A DNA stretch of 64,000 nucleotides from Oscillospiraceae bacterium (lineage in GTDB: Bacteria; Bacillota; Clostridia; Oscillospirales; Ruminococcaceae): NCBI GenBank assembly GCA_022769565.1, contig JALEJQ010000031.1, positions 1-64,000 of the forward strand. The letters are read 5' to 3'. Below the pieces are notes generated by a model that was not told the DNA's origin, ran no database searches, and saw nothing but the letters and a program-made list of their open reading frames with translations. Positions 7,651-15,921 of the stretch are shown here, one piece after another. Every line of letters starts with the position of its first letter. Position 1 is the stretch's first letter. The position numbers and the translations under genes are program-made.

Positions 7651-8409
7651 ATGATGTCGACCGAAGAAATGTTAAAACAGCTTCTTGATGGTCAGAATTC
7701 AATAAATCAGCGGCTTGATACTATGGATAAGCGGTTTGACACGATAGATGAACGCTTTGACACAATAGACAAGCGGTTTGAAGCAATAGATGAACACTTT
7801 GGCACGATAGATAAGCGATTTGAAGCAATAGATGAACACTTTGACACGATAGACAAGCGGTTTGAAGCAATAGATGAACACTTTGACACGATAGATAAGC
7901 GGTTTGAAGCAATAGATGAACACTTTGGCACAATAGATGAACACTTTGACACGATAGATAAGCGGTTTGAAGCAATAGATGAACACTTTGGCACAATAGA
8001 CGAACACTTTGACACGATCGATAAGCGGTTTGAAGCAATAGATGAACACTTTGGCACAATAGACGAACACTTTGACACGATAGATAAGCGGTTTGAAGCA
8101 ATAGATGAACACTTTGTCACAATAGACGAACACTTTGACACGATAAATAAGCACTTCGATGAAGTGTATCTCAAAATTGACGAAGTACACGATATTGAAG
8201 CCGAATTGCTCAACCGTCAGGATAATCTGCAGAAAGATGTTAAGAGCATTAAAATCACTCTTGAAAATGATATATCCCCTTCTATCAGGCTTTTATCCGA
8301 CTTACAGCTTGAAAATTCCAAACGTTTTATAGTTCTGGAGAAAAATGTTGAAACCCTGACAGATAATCTTGTTATCGATGAAGTTCTTAACGGATTAAAT
8401 AACAGATAA
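7651..8409 (+). CDS. Coiled-coil protein of tandem heptads
   Basis: 252 aa. After a short N-terminus (STEEMLKQLLDGQNSINQRL), residues 26-165 are 20 uninterrupted seven-residue units of the form D-K/E-R/H-F-D/E/G-T/A-I, with Phe and Ile in the hydrophobic positions. A less regular coiled coil continues to about 235. There is no signal peptide or membrane span, so it is probably a long cytoplasmic rod. It resembles the loosely defined heptad-repeat proteins of Firmicutes with unknown roles. Two ATGs (7651, 7654) follow GGGGATG; either could be used. Because the DNA repeats are nearly identical the length may vary between strains. Confidence 0.75.
   Translation: MMSTEEMLKQLLDGQNSINQRLDTMDKRFDTIDERFDTIDKRFEAIDEHFGTIDKRFEAIDEHFDTIDKRFEAIDEHFDTIDKRFEAIDEHFGTIDEHFDTIDKRFEAIDEHFGTIDEHFDTIDKRFEAIDEHFGTIDEHFDTIDKRFEAIDEHFVTIDEHFDTINKHFDEVYLKIDEVHDIEAELLNRQDNLQKDVKSIKITLENDISPSIRLLSDLQLENSKRFIVLEKNVETLTDNLVIDEVLNGLNNR
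7726..8145 (+). repeat. Tandem 21-bp repeats, 20 units, inside the coiled-coil gene
   Basis: Exactly 420 bp in 21-bp units. Higher-order periods are visible: 42-bp KRFEAI/EHF pairs first, then near-identical 63-bp triplets (KRFEAI, EHFGTI, EHFDTI) three times. This points to recent expansion by slippage or unequal recombination. The regular period also keeps all minus frames open, which produces long spurious antisense ORFs. Confidence 0.9.
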
Positions 8410-8420
8410 AAACAAACTTA

Positions 8421-8456
8421 AGGCTGCGGCTTGGGCTGCGGTCTTTTTATTTTTCT
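8421..8456 (+). terminator. Weak candidate terminator after the heptad-repeat gene
   Basis: GCGGC and GCTGC can form a 5-bp stem (one G-U pair) followed by GGTCTTTTTATTTTT. The stem is short, so this is tentative. Confidence 0.35.
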
Positions 8457-8519
8457 CTGCATATCAATAATTTCAATTTTATGAAGCAAATTTCCCCTAT
8501 CATCCGTCATAAAAAATCG

Positions 8520-8548
8520 TTGACAATATCAGTAAAATAGGCTATAAT
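8520..8548 (+). promoter_or_regulatory. Consensus promoter for greA-lysS
   Basis: TTGACA, 17 bp, TATAAT. The predicted start near 8555 leaves a leader of about 70 nt before the AAAGGAGAG of greA. No riboswitch-like or T-box structure was found in the leader. Confidence 0.8.
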
Positions 8549-8626
8549 AAGAATGTATATTTTTCGGACGGCGATGCGCCGTTTAAGTTGATATAATAAA
8601 AATTCAGTATAAAGGAGAGCATTTCA

Positions 8627-9103
8627 ATGGCTGTTAAAAAAGTCAGAATGTCCGCAGAGGGTCTTGCTAACCTCGAAAAAGAAAAAGAATACCTTATTAC
8701 CGTAAAGCGTGCCGAGGTCGCTCAGAAGCTTAAAGAAGCAAGAGGCTTCGGAGACCTCTCCGAGAACGCCGAATACGACGAAGCCAAGAACGAACAGGGT
8801 ATCGTTGAAGCCCGTATCCAGGAACTTGAACTTACTATCGCAAACGCTATCGTTGTAAGCGATGACGATATTTCCGCAGATGAAGTAGGCGTAGGCTCCG
8901 TTGTTACAGTTGAAGACCTTGAACTTAACGAGAAAATGACCCTCCAGATAGTAGGTTCCACCGAAGCAGACCCCGAAAACAACAAAATTTCCGACGAATC
9001 TCCTATCGGTATAGCTATCCTTAAAAAGAAGGTTGGCGAGGAATTCGAGGTCGAGGCTCCTATAGGAATAATCCGTATGAAAGTCCTTGAGATCTCCAAG
9101 TAA
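8627..9103 (+). CDS. greA: Transcription elongation factor GreA
   Basis: 158 aa, the usual GreA length. Residues 1-77 form the coiled-coil finger, with the catalytic acidic tip in [11 protein letters not shown] (Asp43, Glu46) that coordinates Mg2+ in the RNA polymerase secondary channel and stimulates cleavage of backtracked RNA. The FKBP-like C-terminal domain contains GSTEADP and [10 protein letters not shown], typical of GreA. RBS AAAGGAGAG. It is 73 bp before lysS with no terminator between, a common greA-lysS arrangement in Firmicutes. Confidence 0.95.
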   Translation: MAVKKVRMSAEGLANLEKEKEYLITVKRAEVAQKLKEARGFGDLSENAEYDEAKNEQGIVEARIQELELTIANAIVVSDDDISADEVGVGSVVTVEDLELNEKMTLQIVGSTEADPENNKISDESPIGIAILKKKVGEEFEVEAPIGIIRMKVLEISK

Positions 9104-9176
9104 AATTATACCGGAAGTTATATTTTGAGCAGATATTGCGCAAAGTCTATATTCCGGCTTGAAAGGAATTATGGAA

Positions 9177-10757
9177 ATGGCAGATGAAAATCAGATGAAC
9201 GTCGCTCCCGAAGCCGAGGAGGAGCAGACCGAACAGGATATTAATATCTTAAAGAAGATCAGAATGGATAAGCTTGAAGAGCTTAAAGCAACAGGCAAAA
9301 ATCCTTTTGAAATAACAAAATTTGACGTTACGATCCACTGCGGAGAGGCTAAGGCAAAGTACGAACAGACCGAAGCAGAAGCTAAGGCTGCAGCAGGCGA
9401 CGACGCAGAAGCCTTAAAGACCCTGCTTGAAGAAAAGCGTGAGACAGTAAGGATCGCCGGCAGAATAATGAGTTGGCGTGATATGGGCAAGGCGAACTTC
9501 ATTGATGTAAGAGATTCCTCCGACCGTATCCAGGTGTATATCCGTATGAACGACATCGGCGAGGAACGGTTTGCCGATTTCAAGAAGTGGGACATCGGCG
9601 ACCTTGTTGGCGTTGAGGGCTTCGTTTTCAGAACAAGAAAGGGCGAGATCTCCGTTCATGCGCAGAAGATAACCCTTCTTTCCAAATCCCTGCTCCCCCT
9701 TCCCGAAAAGTGGCACGGACTTAAAGACCAGGATACAAGATACCGTCAGAGATACGTTGACCTTATCGTTAATCCCGATGTTGCAGATACATTTAAGAAG
9801 CGTTCCAAGATAATCGCTTCAATAAGACGCTACCTTGACGGACAGGGCTTTATGGAAGTTGAAACTCCCATGCTCGTTTCCAACGCAGGCGGTGCGGCAG
9901 CAAGGCCCTTCGAGACCCATTACAACGCTCTTGACGAGGATGTTAAGCTGCGTATTTCTCTTGAACTTTATCTCAAGCGCCTTATCGTAGGCGGACTTGA
10001 AAGGGTATATGAAATAGGCAGAGTTTTCAGAAACGAAGGCGTTGACACCCGTCACAACCCCGAATTTACCCTTATGGAGCTTTATCAGGCATACACCGAC
10101 TATCACGGCATGATGGATCTGACCGAGAATATGTTCAGATACCTTGCGGAAGAGGTTTGCGGTTCAACGACCATTCCTTACGGCGAGCATACTATCGACC
10201 TTGGCAAGCCCTTTGAAAGACTTACCATGACCGAGGCCGTAAAGAAATACGCAAACGTAGATTTTGCGCAGGTAAAGGACACCGCCGAAGCCAAGAAGCT
10301 GGCTGACGAGCACCATATCGAATATGAGGAAAGGCACAAGAGGGGTGATATACTCAACCTGTTCTTTGAAGAATACGTTGAAAAGCACCTTATCCAGCCG
10401 ACCTTCATTATGGATCACCCCGTTGAGATCTCTCCGCTTACAAAGAGAAAGCCTGACGCACCCGACTATGTTGAACGCTTCGAGCTTTTCATCAACGGCT
10501 GGGAAATGTGCAACGCTTACTCCGAGCTTAACGACCCTGTTGACCAGAGAGAACGCTTTATTGCACAGGAAGAACAGCTTAAGCAAGGCGACGAAGAAGC
10601 AAACCGCATAGACGAGGATTTTCTCCGTGCGCTTGAAATAGGTATGCCTCCCACGGGCGGTATCGGCTACGGCATAGACCGACTTGTTATGCTGCTTACA
10701 AATTCACCGGCAATAAGAGATGTTCTGCTGTTTCCGACGATGAAATCACTTGACTGA
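9177..10757 (+). CDS. lysS: Lysyl-tRNA synthetase, class II
   Basis: The track start at 9159 is a TTG overlapping the ribosome site; ATG 9177 lies 9 nt after AAAGGA and is preferred, giving 526 aa. An N-terminal OB-fold anticodon-binding domain (about 55-165; RIAGRIMSWRDMGKANFIDV) is followed by the class II core. Motif 2 is YEIGRVFRNEGVDTRHNPEF and motif 3 is GGIGYGIDRLVMLL. It charges tRNA-Lys with lysine using ATP in the cytoplasm. The acidic N-terminal extension (EAEEEQTEQD) is a little longer than usual. No T-box leader is visible; the gene seems to rely on the greA promoter. Confidence 0.95.
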   Translation: MADENQMNVAPEAEEEQTEQDINILKKIRMDKLEELKATGKNPFEITKFDVTIHCGEAKAKYEQTEAEAKAAAGDDAEALKTLLEEKRETVRIAGRIMSWRDMGKANFIDVRDSSDRIQVYIRMNDIGEERFADFKKWDIGDLVGVEGFVFRTRKGEISVHAQKITLLSKSLLPLPEKWHGLKDQDTRYRQRYVDLIVNPDVADTFKKRSKIIASIRRYLDGQGFMEVETPMLVSNAGGAAARPFETHYNALDEDVKLRISLELYLKRLIVGGLERVYEIGRVFRNEGVDTRHNPEFTLMELYQAYTDYHGMMDLTENMFRYLAEEVCGSTTIPYGEHTIDLGKPFERLTMTEAVKKYANVDFAQVKDTAEAKKLADEHHIEYEERHKRGDILNLFFEEYVEKHLIQPTFIMDHPVEISPLTKRKPDAPDYVERFELFINGWEMCNAYSELNDPVDQRERFIAQEEQLKQGDEEANRIDEDFLRALEIGMPPTGGIGYGIDRLVMLLTNSPAIRDVLLFPTMKSLD

Positions 10758-10768
10758 TAAAACAAAAT

Positions 10769-10810
10769 ATCCCCGAAACCAAGTTATAATCGGTTTCGGG
10801 GATTTTTTAT
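10769..10810 (+). terminator. Terminator after lysS, bidirectional
   Basis: CCCCGAAACC and GGTTTCGGGG form a perfect 10-bp stem with an 11-nt loop, followed by ATTTTTTAT. On the minus strand the same stem is followed by ATATTTTGTTTT and can end the convergent transglutaminase-like gene. Confidence 0.9.
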
Positions 10811-10823
10811 AAGTATCGGAACT

Positions 10824-12161
10824 TCAGAACTTTATGCGGACACCGTCTTCAAGCACTTTGAGAGATGTGTAGGAAATTATGCCGTCCTTCTTTGCCTGTG
10901 TCAGATACTTTTCAAGGGTCTCGGTCGAGGAAGTATTAAGGGTAAGATAACCGTAGCCATAGTCATTTGCTTTCTTTACAGCGAATTTTACAGCCACCTT
11001 GAAGTTCTTGTAGGATTTCAGAAAATCGGCTTGGAAAGCTAACAAAAGTGCCTTTTTGCTTCTGTCTACAGGCTTTGCATCGGCGTCGGGAACACCTTTG
11101 GGGAATTGCTGCTTGCCGTTGCCTTTGGGGGAAATTTCTGTGTTTTCTTGAACTCCCCTTAACCTTCTGTATTCGGTATCGAATTTAAATGAATAATCCA
11201 TACCCCACACAGTATCTACATTATACCACACATTGCCTATAGCTACTTTATTCCAACCATGTGCAGAAATTCCGCCTGCATAACCTCCTGCAGTGCCATA
11301 AGGCATACCGCAGCTATGACAAAGCAAATTGAATGCATCGATATAGCCGCCGGTAACGGCCTTTTTTTCAAAAAAAGCTCCTACAAGATTATTGCCGTTC
11401 TTTGCTTTCTTAGAGTAACTCAAACCGGCATTGTCCATAACATAATTAAGAGCTGTTTCATAGAAGCCTTTAGCGGTGGTTACACCATCTTGTTCAAGTT
11501 TGCCCTTAAAATCACTTACTAAATCAGCGATCCTCTTATCATATTCGGCTATCTGCCCGTTTGTCATGGTTGAAGTCAATGTGTAAGAAGCCTTGATAGG
11601 CGGTGCTCCGTCAGCTTCTACTTTCTTTGTCATAAGTTTTCCGTTCTTGTAATACTTTTCATCATAAATATACTTGAATTTCATATTGTGATGCTCAAAA
11701 TAATACAAATATGGACATTCCTCCAAAATAGTTTCTATTATACAGCCTTCATTATAGGTTTTGTCATATTCCGACAGTGCAAAACCTTTTGAAGGGTCAT
11801 AAAAATAGTTACCCTTAAGAATGGCGGGAGAAACGATGATCTCGACCTTTTTATCCTTGTTCACCCTGCGATTCTCATGAAGCAGGTTGTAAAAATATAA
11901 ATAAGCATCAAGGACATCTTCCTTGTCCTTTTGTCTGGACAGATTTGCATAGTAGTAATAAGAATAAGGATAAGCATTACCCCACTTGTCAAGAACGGTA
12001 TAGCCTTCGTTATCGTTGTAGTTTACGGCAGTGCTTGCAGATGCGGAAACCGAAGCTGTTTCGGTATCCGTTTTAGTTTCCGCTGCTGCTCCTACAGCTG
12101 TAGCCTGCGCCATTATAACGGCGGCGAACATTGCGACCGCTTTAATAAAACCTTTTTTCAT
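10824..12161 (-). CDS. Secreted transglutaminase-fold protein, catalytic Cys replaced by Thr
   Basis: 445 aa with a signal peptide (basic KKGFIKAV, hydrophobic core, likely cleavage after VGAAA) and a Thr/Ser/Ala-rich linker. The region at about 225-320 matches the transglutaminase-like core seen in bacterial YebA/CYK3-type proteins. The family motif VCEGYA is here VTGGYI, so the nucleophilic Cys is Thr270, while the rest of the triad, His301 (SAHGWNKV) and Asp316 (WYNVDTVWG), is kept. The protein is therefore probably a non-catalytic binding protein of the cell surface, or uses other chemistry. A short C-terminal domain (370-445) has no recognised family. It ends at the shared lysS terminator; no operon partner. 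Confidence 0.75.
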   Translation of the reverse strand: MKKGFIKAVAMFAAVIMAQATAVGAAAETKTDTETASVSASASTAVNYNDNEGYTVLDKWGNAYPYSYYYYANLSRQKDKEDVLDAYLYFYNLLHENRRVNKDKKVEIIVSPAILKGNYFYDPSKGFALSEYDKTYNEGCIIETILEECPYLYYFEHHNMKFKYIYDEKYYKNGKLMTKKVEADGAPPIKASYTLTSTMTNGQIAEYDKRIADLVSDFKGKLEQDGVTTAKGFYETALNYVMDNAGLSYSKKAKNGNNLVGAFFEKKAVTGGYIDAFNLLCHSCGMPYGTAGGYAGGISAHGWNKVAIGNVWYNVDTVWGMDYSFKFDTEYRRLRGVQENTEISPKGNGKQQFPKGVPDADAKPVDRSKKALLLAFQADFLKSYKNFKVAVKFAVKKANDYGYGYLTLNTSSTETLEKYLTQAKKDGIISYTSLKVLEDGVRIKF

Positions 12162-12292
12162 TCTGGTACCCCCTGTATTTTACTTAATTACCATAATCTT
12201 GTAATATTACGCACCGTTTTACATTATACCGCATTTTCCCTGTTTATTCAAGCTTAAATGTGAACTTTTAATCATTCGTCCATAATTATTTA

Positions 12293-12450
12293 TACTAATA
12301 ACCAATTGTTCTATGGATAAAGACGGCGGATAGAATACGTCCAGTCAAGGAAAGCGACCGCAGGCAGGCTTCCGCCTGTCAAGGGAGCTTGACGCAGAAT
12401 GGGCGTATTATAGACGTCGGATTTATCCATAGGTTAATTGGTTATTAGTA
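12293..12450 (+). mobile_element. MITE-like palindromic element, copy 2
   Basis: 158 bp bounded by TACTAATAACCAATT and AATTGGTTATTAGTA, flanked by a TTA triplet on both sides (a possible 3-bp target duplication). Same orientation and interior as copy 1. It fills most of the 448-bp gap between the divergent transglutaminase-like and lipoprotein genes; the remainder holds the lipoprotein promoter. Confidence 0.85.
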
Positions 12451-12492
12451 TTAAGCATTTATCGTATGTTTTCGCAAGCATGGCAGTTTGCG

Positions 12493-12521
12493 TTGACATT
12501 ATTCTTGAATGATGTTATAAT
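12493..12521 (+). promoter_or_regulatory. Consensus extended -10 promoter for the lipoprotein gene
   Basis: TTGACA, 17 bp, TATAAT, with TGT directly before the -10 (extended -10). The predicted start near 12528 gives a leader of about 80 nt. It begins 42 bp beyond the edge of MITE copy 2, so the insertion has not disrupted it. Confidence 0.8.
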
Positions 12522-12609
12522 AAATCGTAAAGTGTCAAATATTGGTTTGACCTTATCTGCAAAAATCATTATCTTATTTGGGATAATGTAATATATGGGA
12601 GAGTTTGAA

Positions 12610-14058
12610 ATGAAAAGCCTGAAAAAAATCATTGCAGCAGCATTGAGCCTTGTCTGCCTTGCGGGATGTTCCGCAGGAAGCGAGCCTGCACAGGAAAGCG
12701 AAACGACAGCTGCCGTTTCTGCCGAGACGGAGACCGTTTCCGAAACCGTGAGCGAAACAAGCGCTGCCCCCGAAGCTGCAGAAACTTCCGAGGAAACAAC
12801 GGCAGAGACCGAAACCACGGAAGCTGAAACACCGCCCGAGCCGTTGACCTTTGCGTGGGAAGAAAAGCCCATTATATCAAGCCTGCCCTTTACGATCGAT
12901 CATCCGGAGCCAAGCGATAAGGAATGCAGTGAGAAGCTGGAACTTGTTGAAAAAATGCTCGAACAGTTAGGCTTATGGGAACCGCCGCAGACCGAAATTA
13001 TTGACGGTGAAGAAATAATGGCGGCAGCACTTATGGTAGAAGTAAGCAGCTTTATTGAAAAGGATTTTGACGGAGATGGTCAGACAGAAGGCTTCTATAT
13101 AGTAAATATCGGAGACGAAACAACACATCTTATCTATTCCGATAACGATGGAAACGGACACGATCTGTTAAGCAGCAAAGACAAGTATGCAAGTTTGATA
13201 TTAATCGACTATGGCAGCTTCAGCCATATCGGTGCAGTAACACTGGAAGGAAACTATATTTTTGCCGCAGACGGGAAGAATGCGGAGGAGCTTCTGAGCG
13301 GCAGCGGCTATCATTCTTTTGAACGGTTAGTTTTCCGTGATTCTCTGTATATTCTTTCTGAAACCAATAGAGGAACCATGTGGATATGGGACGCTGAAAA
13401 CCGGAAATATTCCGAGCTTTCGGCTTTAGAGGATGAAAGCATAACTGCCGAGATACGCAGCGAGCTTTCCGATGCGATAGTTGAGTCCTCAAACAATATG
13501 GCTATGCTTCACGCAAAAATCGAATATCTTACAAATGAATATTATGAAAACGGCAACAGCAGATATTTAGCCGATCATATATATACCGAGGAAGAAATAG
13601 CAGAAGCGGACAAAAACGGTTATGTTTATGAGGCTGTGGCTCCCGAGTATGCCAAGAACGAGGAAGAGCTTTATGACCGCATTCGCCGCAGCATTTCAAA
13701 TGAATTTGTATCCGATGAAAAAATGAAGGAGCTGCTGTTCGGAGAGTTTGAATTTCCCCTGTATGGCGATCATCCCAAGGTGACTTTGACAAATTACCGA
13801 ACTGTTGACGGACAGCTTGAAATGATGCAGCCTTGGGAACCATTGTCGGGATATGAGCTGCTCCCCGAAAATATGAGCATTCTGGCATATAATGAAAATT
13901 CGGCATTAGCTGCTGTTTCCGCTTGTAATAATTCGGGTGACATTGGTGTTATCGCATTTTATATGGTAAGATCGGAAGAGAACGGCTGGCAGCTTTATAA
14001 TATGGAAAAATATTTTGATTTATTCAGGTATGCATACTGGGAAGATAATAACGAATAA
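12610..14058 (+). CDS. Putative lipoprotein of unknown function
   Basis: Start placed at ATG 12610 (MKSLKKII), about 7 nt after GGGAGAG, rather than the in-frame ATG 12595. 482 aa: a lipoprotein signal with lipobox LAGC (Cys20), then a Thr/Glu/Ser/Ala-rich linker to about residue 80 that would span the cell wall, then a folded part without a recognised family. A DFDGDGQTEGFYIVN segment followed by DNDGNGHDLL resembles Asp-rich calcium-binding or FG-GAP-like loops. A similar layout (lipobox, Thr/Glu linker, DFDGNGSYE motif) occurs in the lipoprotein at 46912, suggesting a loosely related surface family. Monocistronic by spacing. Confidence 0.7.
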   Translation: MKSLKKIIAAALSLVCLAGCSAGSEPAQESETTAAVSAETETVSETVSETSAAPEAAETSEETTAETETTEAETPPEPLTFAWEEKPIISSLPFTIDHPEPSDKECSEKLELVEKMLEQLGLWEPPQTEIIDGEEIMAAALMVEVSSFIEKDFDGDGQTEGFYIVNIGDETTHLIYSDNDGNGHDLLSSKDKYASLILIDYGSFSHIGAVTLEGNYIFAADGKNAEELLSGSGYHSFERLVFRDSLYILSETNRGTMWIWDAENRKYSELSALEDESITAEIRSELSDAIVESSNNMAMLHAKIEYLTNEYYENGNSRYLADHIYTEEEIAEADKNGYVYEAVAPEYAKNEEELYDRIRRSISNEFVSDEKMKELLFGEFEFPLYGDHPKVTLTNYRTVDGQLEMMQPWEPLSGYELLPENMSILAYNENSALAAVSACNNSGDIGVIAFYMVRSEENGWQLYNMEKYFDLFRYAYWEDNNE

Positions 14059-14094
14059 TCGCCGAGATAAATTATCACCCACATAAAATATATC

Positions 14095-14418
14095 TTAAGA
14101 TATTTCATCTTTCAGAAGCGAGATCCAATACCGTCTTGAATGCTGAAAGCGGATGATCGAAACGGTTTTCGTATCTTCATGAACAATATAAAAAGCCATA
14201 TAATTATTCACAAGCTGAGATCTGACTCCGTTTGAAGCAAGTATGCTGTCACGAACAAGCGGATTGATGTACGGCATTTCTGCTAAAGCCCCGAGTTTTT
14301 CATCTACAGCATCAAGCATTCTGTTTGCCGCTTCTTTATTCATAAGCGTACCGGAGATATACAAAGCCGCTGTGCGTATATCCTGTAAAGCCGCCTTAGT
14401 AAAAACGAGCTTATACAT
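14095..14418 (-). CDS. ParE/RelE-superfamily toxin
   Basis: 107 aa with the ParE/RelE pattern: an N-terminal strand (YKLVFTKAALQDI), a helical hairpin with repeated Ala/Leu (AANRMLDAVDEKLGAL), a proline turn (MPYINPLV), and C-terminal strands (YMAFYIVHEDTKTVSIIRF) ending in the basic HSRRYW. Family members either poison gyrase or cleave mRNA on the ribosome; which applies is not decidable here. Its ATG overlaps the antitoxin stop by one base (TGATG), so translation is coupled. Order antitoxin-toxin is standard. Confidence 0.85.
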   Translation of the reverse strand: MYKLVFTKAALQDIRTAALYISGTLMNKEAANRMLDAVDEKLGALAEMPYINPLVRDSILASNGVRSQLVNNYMAFYIVHEDTKTVSIIRFQHSRRYWISLLKDEIS

Positions 14419-14681
14419 CAGCCGTTGATCTCATTTCTTATGCTGTCAAGTCCCTCACGAAACGGAACAACATTTCCGCTGCGATCATCCTGCAAGCCTT
14501 TTTCAAGGAGTGAATACAGTTCGAGTTTGCCTTTGAGCAGTTCGTAGGCTTCAATGCTCATAACCGCAAGGTCACCCTTTCCGTTTTTTGTTATGAACAC
14601 AGGTTCTGAATATTCGTGACAAAATTCAGAAATTTCATTGTAATTGTTGCGCAGATCTGCTGATGGTCTGATCGTTGGCAT
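14418..14681 (-). CDS. Phd/YefM-family antitoxin
   Basis: The start is moved to the ATG at 14681, 5-6 nt after GGAGGTGG; the track's extra 17 residues would read back into the promoter. 87 aa: an N-terminal DNA-binding Phd fold (RPSADLRNNYNEISEFC, EPVFITKNGKGDLAVMS) and a C-terminal helix (YSLLEKGLQDDRSG) that should wrap the toxin. Such antitoxins repress their own promoter, alone or with toxin; inverted ATATATC/GATATAT half-sites lie over the promoter upstream. Confidence 0.88.
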   Translation of the reverse strand: MPTIRPSADLRNNYNEISEFCHEYSEPVFITKNGKGDLAVMSIEAYELLKGKLELYSLLEKGLQDDRSGNVVPFREGLDSIRNEING

Positions 14682-14703
14682 AACACCACCTCCATATATC
14701 AAT

Positions 14704-14732
14704 ATTATATCATAATTTCGATATATAATCAA
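14704..14732 (-). promoter_or_regulatory. Promoter with overlapping operator for the toxin-antitoxin pair
   Basis: Minus strand: TTGATT, 17 bp, TATAAT. The inverted repeat ATATATC...GATATAT straddles the -10 and ends next to the GGAGGTGG ribosome site, the expected layout for an autorepressed antitoxin operator. Confidence 0.6.
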
Positions 14733-14798
14733 TAACTAATGTTTTTTTAATGGATAAAAGGAATTTTTGCTGTATTCGCAGCCATAATATAAAATCAC

Positions 14799-14827
14799 TT
14801 GACTTAACAACAAAAATATTATAAAAT
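14799..14827 (+). promoter_or_regulatory. Promoter for the 14914-16545 membrane protein pair
   Basis: TTGACT, 17 bp, TAAAAT. The predicted transcription start (about 14834) coincides with the first base of the hairpin at 14833-14857. Confidence 0.65.
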
Positions 14828-14832
14828 TAGAA

Positions 14833-14868
14833 GGGGTAACAGTTTTAATGTTGCCCCTATATTTTTAT
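14833..14868 (+). terminator. Leader hairpin at the predicted transcript 5' end
   Basis: GGGGTAACA and TGTTGCCCC form a 9-bp stem (one G-U pair) with a 7-nt loop, followed by TATATTTTTAT. It looks like an intrinsic terminator, but it begins at the predicted +1 of the promoter above and precedes the gene at 14914. It may be a 5' stability hairpin or an attenuator. It could also be the end of an unseen short transcript. Confidence 0.5.
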
Positions 14869-14913
14869 ACGCAAAGAATAAAATTGTATTATTTATACCA
14901 ATAGGAGAAGAAT

Positions 14914-15906
14914 ATGCCCGATAATGATGTAAAAAGCAACGAAACAAACGCTGATAACGAAAATGTCACGGTTGAAACAGAGGACGACAAAGCACATATC
15001 AAAGGCGAGAAAAAAGTTTCCGTCCTTGAAAACCTGCGGCAGATAAACGAGCGTGAGCGCAAGGCACAGCTTGAAGAGGAAAGCCAAAAGGCGGAAATAC
15101 TTGCCGAAAAGGAACGTGCCGAGCGGAACGAATACGCCAAAAAACTTGCCAACGACAAAATTGAGCTTATGAAGCTGAAACAGGGCGTTATTTCCGAGGA
15201 GGATATACCCAAGGAGGTCAAGGAGGAGCGCACCTACACCATCGGCGAAAAAATAGGCAACTTTTTCTACCACAACAAGCTGTACATAATCTTCACGGCC
15301 TGTCTTGCAGCTTTGGCAATATTCCTTATTTACGATATTGTCACTACCAAGGATCCCGATGTTGCCATAATGATAATAGCGGAGGACGATGAGTTCACCT
15401 TCCGCACCGATGACATGGAAAAGCTGTTTGAACCTTACTGCGAGGATTTCAACGGCGACGGCGAGATATACGTCCGTGTAAGCTACCTGCCTGCGGTATA
15501 CAATGAGAAGAAGAATTCCGTTGACCCTTATTATAACCAGTCCAACCAGACAAAACTTATGGCGGAATTTCAGAGCGACACCTCAATAATCGTTATCGCC
15601 GATGAATACACCTGCAAAGAGGTCGATATAACCGACGGGGTGCTTGCGGATATGAGGGAGATATATCCCGACAATGAAAGCGCCTCAAAGCTTGGCTATA
15701 TGTTAAGCGGCACGAATTTTGCCGAGGATATAAAGTACACGGCAATGGCAGACGACCTTTTTATCGGCTTCCGTGTTCCTACAGGCGGTCTGAGCACAAA
15801 GGAAGAGCGTTTCCAAAGGAATTACGAAAGCGCATTGAAGATGTGGGACAATTACCTTAATGGCATAACGGTGGAGACCGACGCAAAATATCACAGCGAA
15901 AAATAA
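14914..15906 (+). CDS. Single-pass membrane protein with charged coiled-coil N-terminus
   Basis: 330 aa, no recognised family. Residues 1-110 are highly charged and predicted cytoplasmic coiled coil (ENLRQINERERKAQLEEESQ). One membrane span sits at about 123-145 (LYIIFTACLAALAIFLIYDI). The remaining 185 residues are extracytoplasmic and rich in Asp/Glu/Tyr; DFNGDGEIYVRVSYLPA and TSIIVIADEYTCKEV suggest an alpha/beta domain. The start has AGGAGAAG 5 nt upstream. A second membrane protein starts 15 nt after the stop, so the two are one operon and may form a complex. Confidence 0.6.
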   Translation: MPDNDVKSNETNADNENVTVETEDDKAHIKGEKKVSVLENLRQINERERKAQLEEESQKAEILAEKERAERNEYAKKLANDKIELMKLKQGVISEEDIPKEVKEERTYTIGEKIGNFFYHNKLYIIFTACLAALAIFLIYDIVTTKDPDVAIMIIAEDDEFTFRTDDMEKLFEPYCEDFNGDGEIYVRVSYLPAVYNEKKNSVDPYYNQSNQTKLMAEFQSDTSIIVIADEYTCKEVDITDGVLADMREIYPDNESASKLGYMLSGTNFAEDIKYTAMADDLFIGFRVPTGGLSTKEERFQRNYESALKMWDNYLNGITVETDAKYHSEK

Positions 15907-15921
15907 AACGGGGGTATTATT

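Noticed and set aside
7726-8145. Possible CRISPR-like repeat array
   Set aside because: Repeats are contiguous 21-bp coding units with no unique spacers, inside an expressed reading frame.
7699-8213. Three long minus-strand ORFs (126-168 aa) opposite the heptad gene
   Set aside because: The 21-bp period keeps every antisense frame free of stops; no start signals, and the sense protein has coherent heptads and a consensus promoter.
8549-9176. T-box or lysine riboswitch ahead of lysS
   Set aside because: No T-box sequence (TGGNACCGCG-like) or L-box fold is present upstream of lysS; it sits 73 bp behind greA.
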